A stretch of DNA of 64,000 nucleotides, taken from Bacillus mobilis (GTDB lineage: Bacteria > Bacillota > Bacilli > Bacillales > Bacillaceae_G). The position numbers and the translations under genes were made by a program. The notes under the pieces were generated by a model. That model was not told the DNA's origin and searched no databases. It saw nothing but the letters and a program-made list of their open reading frames with translations. This document shows, in pieces, positions 24,528 through 31,776 of the stretch (position 1 is the stretch's first letter; each line of letters begins with the position of its first letter). The stretch lies in NCBI RefSeq assembly GCF_001884045.1, contig NZ_MACF01000141.1:1-64000 (forward strand), written 5' to 3'.

Positions 24528-25394
24528 ATGGAATTAAGAGACTTACAAATCTTCCAAAGCGTTGCCGACCAAGGTAGTGTAAGCGGCGCAGCAAAGGAAT
24601 TAAACTACGTACAATCAAATGTAACTGCACGTATTAAACAACTAGAAAACGAACTAAAAACACCGCTCTTTTATCGTCATAAACGAGGTATGACTTTAAC
24701 AGCCGAAGGAAGAAAAATGCTCGTTTATGTTCATAAAATTTTGCAAGATGTTGACGAGCTAAAACAAGTATTTTTAGATAGTGAAACACCCTCCGGTATA
24801 TTAAAAATTGGTACAGTCGAAACAGTAAGTACATTACCTACCATTTTATCTTCTTACTATAAACGCTATCCGAATGTCGACTTATCATTACAAGCAGGTC
24901 TAACAGAAGAATTGATTAGAGAAGTCCTTAATCATCAATTAGATGGTGCCTTTATATCAGGTCCAATTAAACATCCACTAATCGAACAATATGATGTTAG
25001 TACAGAGAAATTAATGCTTGTAACACAAAATAAAGCTTTTCATATTGAAGAATTTACAACCACGCCCCTACTCGTTTTTAACCAAGGATGTGGATACCGT
25101 TCCAAACTAGAACGATGGCTGAAAGATGAGGGTTTGCTACCAAAAAGAATTATGGAATTTAATATATTAGAGACAATATTAAACAGTGTTGCACTCGGCC
25201 TTGGAATTACACTCGTACCACAGTCCGCTGTCCACCATCTTTCTAAAGCTGGTAAGGTACATTGTCATGCAATCCCTGAAAAATATGGTAGTATTTCAAC
25301 GGTTTTCATACGCCGTAAAGATAGCTATATGACGAATTCAATGCGTAGCTTTTTAAAAACAATTGAAGAGCATCATCATATCAATATGCTTTAA
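24528..25394 (+). CDS. LysR-family transcriptional regulator
   Basis: 288 residues from ATG 24528 (AAGGAGGAG upstream). N-terminal winged HTH ([20 protein letters not shown], about residues 16-35), then a LysR substrate-binding domain starting [16 protein letters not shown]. The helix sequence resembles YwqM/CzcR-type regulators of bacilli. It is divergent from the EamA exporter and probably controls it and itself through the palindrome at 24478-24512. Confidence 0.85.
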   Translation: MELRDLQIFQSVADQGSVSGAAKELNYVQSNVTARIKQLENELKTPLFYRHKRGMTLTAEGRKMLVYVHKILQDVDELKQVFLDSETPSGILKIGTVETVSTLPTILSSYYKRYPNVDLSLQAGLTEELIREVLNHQLDGAFISGPIKHPLIEQYDVSTEKLMLVTQNKAFHIEEFTTTPLLVFNQGCGYRSKLERWLKDEGLLPKRIMEFNILETILNSVALGLGITLVPQSAVHHLSKAGKVHCHAIPEKYGSISTVFIRRKDSYMTNSMRSFLKTIEEHHHINML

Positions 25395-25422
25395 AAGACA
25401 TTCTTACACGAATGTCTTTTTT
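25392..25422 (+). terminator. Terminator of the LysR gene
   Basis: AAAGACATTC (25394-25403) / GAATGTCTTT (25410-25419) and a T-run; the operator of P7 begins 3 bp later. Confidence 0.85.
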
Positions 25423-25424
25423 TC

Positions 25425-25488
25425 TTACAAAAGTGTAAGCCTTCCGTAAGCTAATTCGATAGTTGTAGGCGATCATATTCCCTATAAT
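25425..25488 (+). promoter_or_regulatory. BceR-type promoter P7 (module C)
   Basis: TTACA-AAAG-TGTAA (25425-25438), N6, CGTAA, N7, CGATAGT (25457), N19, TATAAT (25483-25488). The spacer differs from P5/P6 in most positions while the boxes are kept, which argues that the boxes are under selection. Confidence 0.85.
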
Positions 25489-25535
25489 TAAGATATAAAG
25501 CAGGGCAACAACAATTCGAAAAGGAGCGGATACGC

Positions 25536-25637
25536 ATGATGAACAAAATGAAATCAAACAAATTTTTAAATACAATGGGCATGGTGCTATCCGCACTTGT
25601 CGATGCAAAAGCCGTTGCAACTACATTAAACAAATAA
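25536..25637 (+). CDS. Module C peptide 1, 33 residues
   Basis: MMNKMKSNKFLNTMGMVLSA then LVDAKAVATTLNK. It differs from module A by five conservative changes (N9K, F18L, I22V, S29T and synonymous codons), with AAAAGGAGCGG upstream. The many silent changes against few replacements point to a translated gene. Confidence 0.75.
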   Translation: MMNKMKSNKFLNTMGMVLSALVDAKAVATTLNK

Positions 25638-25649
25638 GGAGAGATTATA

Positions 25650-25751
25650 ATGAACAACATCACATTTAACAAATCAGACTTCATCGGACTTGCAAGTGGA
25701 GCTACTCTTCTTACAGCTTTCATTTACACACTTGCTCAAGGTCTTGTTTAA
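25650..25751 (+). CDS. Module C peptide 2, 33-residue membrane peptide
   Basis: MNNITFNKSDFIGLASGATL then LTAFIYTLAQGLV. Two residues longer than the A and B forms at the C-terminus; the polar head NNITFNK is unchanged. Ribosome site AAGGAGAG overlaps the stop of peptide 1. Confidence 0.72.
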   Translation: MNNITFNKSDFIGLASGATLLTAFIYTLAQGLV

Positions 25752-25782
25752 TACTTTGTTTCCCCAAACCCCTTTATATATA

Positions 25783-25818
25783 GAAAAAGCAGCTCGTCTT
25801 ATGGACAAGCTGCTTTTT
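25783..25818. terminator. Bidirectional terminator of module C and the molybdate regulator gene
   Basis: AAAAAGCAGCT (25784-25794) / AGCTGCTTTTT (25808-25818). Confidence 0.88.
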
Positions 25819-26737
25819 AGTTTATTTCATATATAATTTGACCTGTTTTCGTCATATCGTATCCGCCAATTGCTTTTAATTCATTATGAAATTCTTCTGA
25901 TTGCAGAATATCTTTCACGACTTCAATCAGCTCTTCATTTTCTTTATTCTTCAAAATCACCAAATCATACTGTTCTTTCATGATTGGAATAAAATCTACA
26001 TTTACAATTTGCGAAAATTTTTCTGATCCTACTCCCACATCAGCTCTTCCATTCGCGACTTGCGTGGCAACACCAAGATGATTCGATTCTTCCCATTCAT
26101 ATCCACTAATACGTTCTTTATTTAACTTTTGAATGCGCAATTGTTCATCGACTAACACCCTAATACCAGAACCTTTTTCTCGATTTACAAATCGTATAGA
26201 TGATTGAGATAAATCAGCCCATGTTTTTATATTTTTAGGATTTCCCTTTTGCACATAAAACCCAACGTTCCTTGCTAATAAATTAATCATAGTACATGGT
26301 TGTCCAACTAAAATACGTTTTACGTAAGGAACATTATATGTACCCGTTTCTCCATCAAACAAATGAAGACTAACGATACTTCCTTCTCCTTGATACATTT
26401 TTATTAAACTCGTTAAACTACCTTGATATGCCCTTAATATATTTGAACTTGGCAGGCGATTTTCTATACGTTTTGCCAACATATCTAACGTTAGTTCTTG
26501 TCCGCTAATAATACATGTATCCAAGCCTCTACTATCTTCGCTCTTTACAGGAGTACCTTGTATTTTCCCTGTTTTCATTTGCTTTATATATTGTTCTAAA
26601 TCTGTTGCATCAATGCGCATCTGTCTACCGATTCTATAAGAAGGCAGTTCTCCTTTTTTAATTAGATCGTATACAGTTAATTTTGATACTTTTAATCGCT
26701 TCGCTACTTCTTCCGTTGTGTAGGAATGATGATCCAT
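25817..26737 (-). CDS. HTH/PBP-like molybdate-responsive regulator (YvgK type)
   Basis: 306 residues from ATG 26737 (GAGG 8 bp upstream). Residues 4-55 form an excisionase/MerR-like HTH (YTTEEVAKRLKVSKLTVYDL). The rest is a PBP_like domain with NREKGSGIRVLVD, as in proteins that sense molybdate or its cofactor. In B. subtilis the homolog yvgK is next to the yvgL-yvgM molybdate transporter and yvgN; here it is divergent from modA-modB, and a yvgN-like gene follows 3 kb on. It probably regulates modAB through the AT-rich repeats at 26831-26870. Confidence 0.8.
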   Translation of the reverse strand: MDHHSYTTEEVAKRLKVSKLTVYDLIKKGELPSYRIGRQMRIDATDLEQYIKQMKTGKIQGTPVKSEDSRGLDTCIISGQELTLDMLAKRIENRLPSSNILRAYQGSLTSLIKMYQGEGSIVSLHLFDGETGTYNVPYVKRILVGQPCTMINLLARNVGFYVQKGNPKNIKTWADLSQSSIRFVNREKGSGIRVLVDEQLRIQKLNKERISGYEWEESNHLGVATQVANGRADVGVGSEKFSQIVNVDFIPIMKEQYDLVILKNKENEELIEVVKDILQSEEFHNELKAIGGYDMTKTGQIIYEIN

Positions 26738-26830
26738 AGACGATTCCTCACTTTCTTCCTTCATTGTAACAAAGAAAAGAATATTTCTCCTATATTTTAA
26801 AAACAACTACATCGTTCAAATTATATTCAA

Positions 26831-26870
26831 TTATAACTAGTTATAATTAGTTATATTTAGTTATAATTAA
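26831..26870. promoter_or_regulatory. Repeated AT-rich operator between regulator and modA
   Basis: A palindrome TTATAACTAGTTATAA (26831-26846) is followed in register by further 10-bp units of the form TAGTTATAWT, three in all. The 10-bp period puts them on one face of DNA. It is the likely binding site of the divergently encoded regulator. Confidence 0.65.
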
Positions 26871-26897
26871 ATATGTCAAAACGAAAGGGGAATTTTT

Positions 26898-27704
26898 ATG
26901 AACAAGTTTACATTACGATCCATCGGAGCACTTATACTTTCTTTTCTTCTTATATTTAGTGCTGCATGTACAAGCGGTGAAAAGAAAGAGAAATCAACTG
27001 CTAAAGAAGGAAAAACAGTAGAACTTACTATATCAGCTGCTGCAAGCTTACAAGATGCACTAAAAGAAATTGAAACAAAATATAAAGAAAAAGAACCTAC
27101 TATTAAACTTTCTTTTAACTTCGGTGCTTCTGGTGCACTTCAACAACAAATTGAACAAGGTGCACCTGCTGATTTATTCTTCTCAGCGGCCGAAGATAAA
27201 TTCCAAACTCTTGTTAAAAATGGATTCATTAATGAAAAAGAAGGGAAAAATCTTCTTGGAAACGAACTCGTTCTAGTCGTCCCAAAAGATAGTTCTCTTA
27301 CAAAAATTCAAGATTTAAAAGATGAAAAAATTAAGAAAATCGCACTTGGTACACCTGAATCAGTACCTGCTGGAAAATACGCAAAAGCTTCTCTCACACA
27401 TGAAAATCTATGGAATGACATTCAAAATAAAATCGTATTTACAAAAGATGTTCGCCAAGTGTTAACATATGTAGAAACAGGTAATGTCGATGCTGGTATT
27501 GTATACAAAACAGATGCTCTTATTTCAAACAAAGTAAAAATTGGCGAGACAGCAGCAGCTACTTCGCATGAGCCAATTCACTATCCTTTAGGTGTTATAA
27601 AAGAATCTAAGCACAAGAAAGAGGCGACCTCATTTTATGAGTATTTGCAGTCAAAAGATGCACAATCTATCTTTAAGAAATATGGATTTACAGTCCTATC
27701 CTAA
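26898..27704 (+). CDS. modA: Molybdate ABC transporter substrate-binding lipoprotein
   Basis: 268 residues; AAAGGGG before ATG 26898. Signal peptide with lipobox FSAAC. The mature part begins VELTISAAASLQDALKEI and contains FNFGASGALQQQIEQGAPADLF, the oxyanion-binding signature of ModA. It captures molybdate (or tungstate) outside the cell and delivers it to ModB. Confidence 0.92.
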   Translation: MNKFTLRSIGALILSFLLIFSAACTSGEKKEKSTAKEGKTVELTISAAASLQDALKEIETKYKEKEPTIKLSFNFGASGALQQQIEQGAPADLFFSAAEDKFQTLVKNGFINEKEGKNLLGNELVLVVPKDSSLTKIQDLKDEKIKKIALGTPESVPAGKYAKASLTHENLWNDIQNKIVFTKDVRQVLTYVETGNVDAGIVYKTDALISNKVKIGETAAATSHEPIHYPLGVIKESKHKKEATSFYEYLQSKDAQSIFKKYGFTVLS

Positions 27705-27709
27705 TTGCC

Positions 27710-28384
27710 ATGAGCTTTGATGCTATTTTGTCACCAATCTTTCTATCTTTACGAGTAGCTGCATGCGCCACCCTTATCGTTACAATTTTAGGAACGATAA
27801 TTGGACGAGCGCTAGCACGCTCCTCATGGAGATATAAAGTAATATTAGAAACTATTTTCTTATTACCAATGGTACTTCCGCCAACTGTAATCGGCTTTTT
27901 TCTCATTATCATTTTCGGAAATAATAGTCCCATTGGAACGTGGGTAGAATCAATATTTCAGCAGTCTATTATGTTCACATCTACTGCTGCTATCATTGCT
28001 TCTACAGTTGTTGCATTTCCGCTTATGTACCAATCAGCAAAAACAGGATTTTCTATTGCAAATGTACAAATTGAAGAAAGTGCTCGTGATCTTGGTGCAA
28101 GTGAATATCAAGTTTTTCTACACGTCACACTCCCGCTTGCATTTCCTGCCTTACTAAGCGGAATGATTTTGAGCTTTGTTCGTGCACTAGGGGAATTTGG
28201 TGCTACACTCATGTTTGCCGGAAATATTCCTGGTAAAACACAGACTATCCCAACTGCAATTTATATGGCGATTGATGCAAGTAATATGCAACTTGCTTGG
28301 ACACTAGTAGTTATAACTATTAGTATGTCACTCCTATTTCTGCTATGTATTCAGCTTATTAATAAAAGAATCACTAACTCTTAA
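27710..28384 (+). CDS. modB: Molybdate ABC transporter permease
   Basis: 224 residues, five to six spans, BPD_transp_1 fold with the coupling loop ARDLGASEYQVFLHVTLP. ATG 27710 lies 5 bp after the modA stop, with no clear ribosome site, so translation is probably coupled to modA. No modC ATPase follows: the operon ends at a terminator. B. subtilis yvgLM is likewise without its own ATPase. Confidence 0.9.
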   Translation: MSFDAILSPIFLSLRVAACATLIVTILGTIIGRALARSSWRYKVILETIFLLPMVLPPTVIGFFLIIIFGNNSPIGTWVESIFQQSIMFTSTAAIIASTVVAFPLMYQSAKTGFSIANVQIEESARDLGASEYQVFLHVTLPLAFPALLSGMILSFVRALGEFGATLMFAGNIPGKTQTIPTAIYMAIDASNMQLAWTLVVITISMSLLFLLCIQLINKRITNS

Positions 28385-28412
28385 AGCAGCTTCTATCGAA
28401 GCTGCTTCTTTA
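28384..28412 (+). terminator. Terminator of modAB
   Basis: AAGCAGCTTC / GAAGCTGCTT, loop TATC, then TTTATTT. Confidence 0.85.
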
Positions 28413-28524
28413 TTTCTTAGGAAATAAAATATACTAACGGGAAATAACTGAATTTTACCTTTTATTAAAATATACATTTTATTTGAATTCACTTTCTAAA
28501 ATAGGCAATTTCCTGTTATTATAT

Positions 28525-28684
28525 GGAGGTGTTTCAAAAAATGAAGAAATGAAAACGCATTTATATTGTGAATTCTTCATCCTGTTTTAGCGATCGGTAA
28601 TCTTCTACTCTATTAGTGGGGCATTACCGATCGTTAGAACGATATGTAATTATATTGGTATAGAAAACCGAAGGGAGTCTTGTA
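28525..28684 (+). promoter_or_regulatory. Structured leader before glcU
   Basis: The stretch holds a strong ribosome site GGAGGTG before a three-codon ORF ATG-AAG-AAA-TGA (28541-28552), a repeat pair ATGAAGAA/TTCTTCAT (28541-28548, 28573-28580), and an 11-bp inverted repeat CGATCGGTAAT (28591-28601) / ATTACCGATCG (28623-28633). No longer gene is present between 28413 and 28684. The hairpins have no T-run, so an operator or RNA switch is more likely than a terminator. Confidence 0.5.
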
Positions 28685-29536
28685 ATGGACATTTTATTAG
28701 CGCTTCTTCCTGCAATTGCATGGGGAAACATCTTATTAGTAAGCGTAAAAATGGGCGGTGGTGCATATAGCCAAACGGTAGGTATGACAATCGGTGCTCT
28801 ATTCTTCGCAACAATTATGTATGTATTTACTCAACCAGCTTTAACAATGACAGTCTTGATTGTTGGTTTTATTTCAGGTTTATTCTGGGCATTAGGACAA
28901 GTAAACCAATTAAAAACAGTTGAAAAACTAGGTGTTTCAACTACTGTAACGATTTCTACTGGTATGCAACTTGTTGCAACTTCTATCTTTGGGGTTATCG
29001 CTTTCCGTGAGTGGACTACTACAACGACGATTGTTCTGGGAACGATTGCAATCCTATTAATCGTAGTTGGTGTTGTATTCACATCACTAGATGATAAAGA
29101 AAATGCACAGCCACCAGGACAATTGAAAAAAGGACTTCTTACTTTAATTGTTTCTACTTTCGGCTACCTTGTATATGTAATTATTATTCGTTGGTATAAT
29201 ATCGATGGTTGGTCTGCTATTTTACCACAAGCAGTTGGTATGTTTGTTGGTGCGGTTGTACTGACATCTAAACATAAGCCATTTAATAAATATGCAATCC
29301 GTAATGCTTTATCTGGTTTACTATGGGGAACTGGAAACTTATTCTTACTTCTTTCATTACCACGTGTCGGAGTAGCAACAAGCTTCCCATTATCTCAAAC
29401 TGGAATCGTTATCTCAACATTCGGTGCGATTGTCTTCTTAGGTGAAAAGAAAACAAAACGTCAATTGATCTTTATTGCACTAGGTAGTGTTTTAATTATC
29501 GGCGGCGCTGTATTGTTAGGTATGACAAAAGCATAA
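28685..29536 (+). CDS. glcU: GRP-family glucose uptake protein
   Basis: 283 residues, ten spans, of the RhaT/GlcU glucose/ribose uptake family: opens LLALLPAIAWGNILLVSVK, with GFISGLFWALGQVNQ and later SGLLWGTGNLFLLLS repeated in the second half. It probably imports glucose by proton symport, independent of the PTS. In bacilli glcU is often followed by a glucose dehydrogenase gene; here it is not. AAGGGAGT precedes ATG 28685. Confidence 0.85.
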   Translation: MDILLALLPAIAWGNILLVSVKMGGGAYSQTVGMTIGALFFATIMYVFTQPALTMTVLIVGFISGLFWALGQVNQLKTVEKLGVSTTVTISTGMQLVATSIFGVIAFREWTTTTTIVLGTIAILLIVVGVVFTSLDDKENAQPPGQLKKGLLTLIVSTFGYLVYVIIIRWYNIDGWSAILPQAVGMFVGAVVLTSKHKPFNKYAIRNALSGLLWGTGNLFLLLSLPRVGVATSFPLSQTGIVISTFGAIVFLGEKKTKRQLIFIALGSVLIIGGAVLLGMTKA

Positions 29537-29548
29537 ACTTATAATCTA

Positions 29549-29584
29549 TTAATCCCTGAAGCAATTATGTTTCAGGGATTTTTT
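29549..29584 (+). terminator. Terminator of glcU
   Basis: AATCCCTGAA (29551-29560) / TTCAGGGATT (29571-29580) and a T-run. Confidence 0.88.
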
Positions 29585-29748
29585 ATTACAACTATTTTTT
29601 AAATATAATAATCTTTATAGCCTTATTTGTATCACCTCTCCTCCCTCCCATTCCATTCTTTTCACGATAAGTCTTTTCTTTTTACAAAATTCTCTTAAAA
29701 ATGGTATCGTTTTTTATAACATATCTCCACTAGAAAGGAATAAAGGAT

Positions 29749-30552
29749 ATGCTAACTAAACATCGAATTCTATTTATTGGTGCTGGTCGTATGGCAGAAG
29801 CTATATTTTCCGGATTACTTAAAACAAGCAAAGAATACATCGAAGAAATTATCGTTTCTAACCGAAGCAACGTAGAAAAGCTAGAACAATTACAAGCACG
29901 ATATAATGTGTCTACTGCAACAGATTGGAAGCAGCATGTTACATCTGTTGATACGATTGTTTTAGCAATGCCACCTTCTGCACATGAAGAATTATTAGCA
30001 GAATTATCTCCGTTACTATCGAATCAACTTGTCGTAACGGTAGCCGCTGGCATTGGCCCATCTTATTTAGAAGAAAGACTTCCCGGGGGAACACCTGTTG
30101 CTTGGATTATGCCAAACACAGCTGCTGAAATTGGAAAGTCTATCTCCTTATATACAATGGGACGATCAGTAAACGAGATGCATCAAGAAACCCTGCAACT
30201 GCTTTTAAGAGGCATTGGTGCTTCGCAACTTTGCACTGAAGAGGAAGTTCATCAGCTTACTGCAGTTACTGGAAGTGCACCAGCTTTCCTTTATTACTTT
30301 GCTGAAAGCTTAATTGAAGCAACAAAAAGTTATGGAGTCGATGAAGCAACTGCCAAACACCTTGTCATTCAAATGATTTCTGGCTCTGCTTCTATGCTTG
30401 AACAAACGCAAGATCCAGCTAACCTCCGCGAACAAGTAACAACACCAGGTGGTTCCACAGCTGAGGGTCTCAAAGCTTTATATGAATATAATTTTTCAGA
30501 GGCAATTCAAAAAGCAGTAGAAGCAACAAACAAAAAAGCTAGGGGGAAATAA
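29749..30552 (+). CDS. proC: Pyrroline-5-carboxylate reductase
   Basis: 267 residues, AAAGGA before ATG 29749. N-terminal Rossmann motif FIGAGRMAEAI binds NAD(P)H; the C-terminal dimerisation domain has TAVTGSAPAFLYYFAE and ends with TTPGGSTAEGL, the ProC signature. It makes the last step of proline synthesis. Bacilli have several paralogs (proI, proG), so this may be one of several in the genome. The next gene starts 1 bp after its stop. Confidence 0.9.
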   Translation: MLTKHRILFIGAGRMAEAIFSGLLKTSKEYIEEIIVSNRSNVEKLEQLQARYNVSTATDWKQHVTSVDTIVLAMPPSAHEELLAELSPLLSNQLVVTVAAGIGPSYLEERLPGGTPVAWIMPNTAAEIGKSISLYTMGRSVNEMHQETLQLLLRGIGASQLCTEEEVHQLTAVTGSAPAFLYYFAESLIEATKSYGVDEATAKHLVIQMISGSASMLEQTQDPANLREQVTTPGGSTAEGLKALYEYNFSEAIQKAVEATNKKARGK

Positions 30553-30553
30553 T

Positions 30554-31387
30554 ATGAATTTAACAAGTTTAAAAGACTATACAACATTACATAACGGTGT
30601 AAAAATGCCTTGGTTCGGTTTAGGTGTTTTTAAAGTAGAAGATGGTTCAGAAGTAATTGAATCTGTAAAAGCAGCAATTAAAAATGGCTACCGCAGCATT
30701 GATACTGCAGCAATTTATCAAAACGAAGAAGGCGTTGGACAAGCGATCCGTGAATCAGGTGTTTCACGTGAAGAATTATTTATTACATCAAAAGTGTGGA
30801 ATAGCGATCAAGGGTATGAAACAACACTTCAAGCATTTGAAACTACATTAGAGAAATTAGGCCTAGAATATTTAGATTTATATTTAGTACATTGGCCTGT
30901 AAAAGGGAAGTATACTGAATCATGGAAAGCATTAGAAAAGCTTTATAAAGACGGCCGTGTTCGCGCTATCGGTGTGAGTAATTTCCACATTCACCACTTA
31001 CAAGACGTATTTGAAATTGCCGAAATTAAGCCAATGGTCAACCAAGTGGAATATCACCCACGTTTAGCACAAGAAGAGCTGCATGCTTTCTGTAAAGAAC
31101 ATAACATCCAACTGGAAGCTTGGTCACCATTAATGCAAGGCCAACTGCTAGACAACCCAACATTACAAGACATTGCAACAAAATATAATAAATCAACTGC
31201 ACAAGTTATTTTACGCTGGGATCTACAAAACGAAGTTGTAACAATCCCTAAATCTATTAAAGAACATCGCATTATTGAAAATGCAAATATATTCGATTTT
31301 GAATTAAGCGCCGATGACATGAAAGCAATTCAAGCTCTAAATGAAGATCGTCGCGTTGGTCCAGATCCAGATAACTTTAACTTCTAA
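30554..31387 (+). CDS. yvgN: Aldo/keto reductase, YvgN-type methylglyoxal reductase
   Basis: 277 residues, AGGGGG before ATG 30554. (alpha/beta)8 AKR with the tetrad in usual order: Asp in SIDTAAIY, Tyr in the same motif, Lys in ITSKVW, His in YLVHWP. The cofactor motif IPKSIKEHR near the end favours NADPH. Close in sequence to B. subtilis YvgN, which reduces methylglyoxal and other aldehydes. It is in one transcription unit with proC. Confidence 0.88.
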   Translation: MNLTSLKDYTTLHNGVKMPWFGLGVFKVEDGSEVIESVKAAIKNGYRSIDTAAIYQNEEGVGQAIRESGVSREELFITSKVWNSDQGYETTLQAFETTLEKLGLEYLDLYLVHWPVKGKYTESWKALEKLYKDGRVRAIGVSNFHIHHLQDVFEIAEIKPMVNQVEYHPRLAQEELHAFCKEHNIQLEAWSPLMQGQLLDNPTLQDIATKYNKSTAQVILRWDLQNEVVTIPKSIKEHRIIENANIFDFELSADDMKAIQALNEDRRVGPDPDNFNF

Positions 31388-31389
31388 TA

Positions 31390-31421
31390 GAAAAACCACT
31401 GCCATATGCAGTGGTTTTTTT
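31390..31421 (+). terminator. Terminator of proC-yvgN
   Basis: AAAACCACTGC / GCAGTGGTTTT, loop CATAT, then a T-run. Confidence 0.9.
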
Positions 31422-31460
31422 ATCAAAGAAAACTGAAAATTTAAACTACATTTCATTTGG

Positions 31461-31489
31461 TTGACACTTCATTATCCAAGGTGTAAGAT
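31461..31489 (+). promoter_or_regulatory. Sigma-A promoter of the SAM-riboswitch/oppA-like gene
   Basis: TTGACA (31461-31466), 17-bp spacer, TAAGAT (31484-31489), about 50 bp before the aptamer. Confidence 0.7.
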
Positions 31490-31537
31490 TTTGAATTATC
31501 AAAGAAACACAAAAATTAATAAAGTTTATTCGTTTAC

Positions 31538-31724
31538 TCATTGTATCAAGAGAGGTGGAGGGACTGGCCCTTTGAAACCTCGGCAGCAGGTTCATTTTGA
31601 ATACTGTGCCACTTCCTGCAAGCTTTATGCTTGAAAGATAGAATGAGGGACTTCGTTTATATACGGGTGCATAACTTGTACGTAAAAATCCCTCTTTCTC
31701 AATACGAAAAGAGGGATTTTTTAT
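31538..31724 (+). ncRNA. SAM riboswitch (S-box) with terminator
   Basis: P1 arms TCATTGTATC (31538) and GATAGAATGA (ends 31646). Inside are the S-box core elements AGAGAGGTGGAGGGACTGGC, CCTCGGCAGCAGGTTC and GTGCCACTTCCTGCAAGC. A terminator AAATCCCTCTTT / AAAGAGGGATTT plus T-run follows at 31686-31722. With SAM bound, transcription should stop before the binding-protein gene. Confidence 0.93.
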
Positions 31725-31776
31725 TTTTCATTTCCCTCATCATCATCCAAACTTAATTATTTAGGAGGAAAATCAA

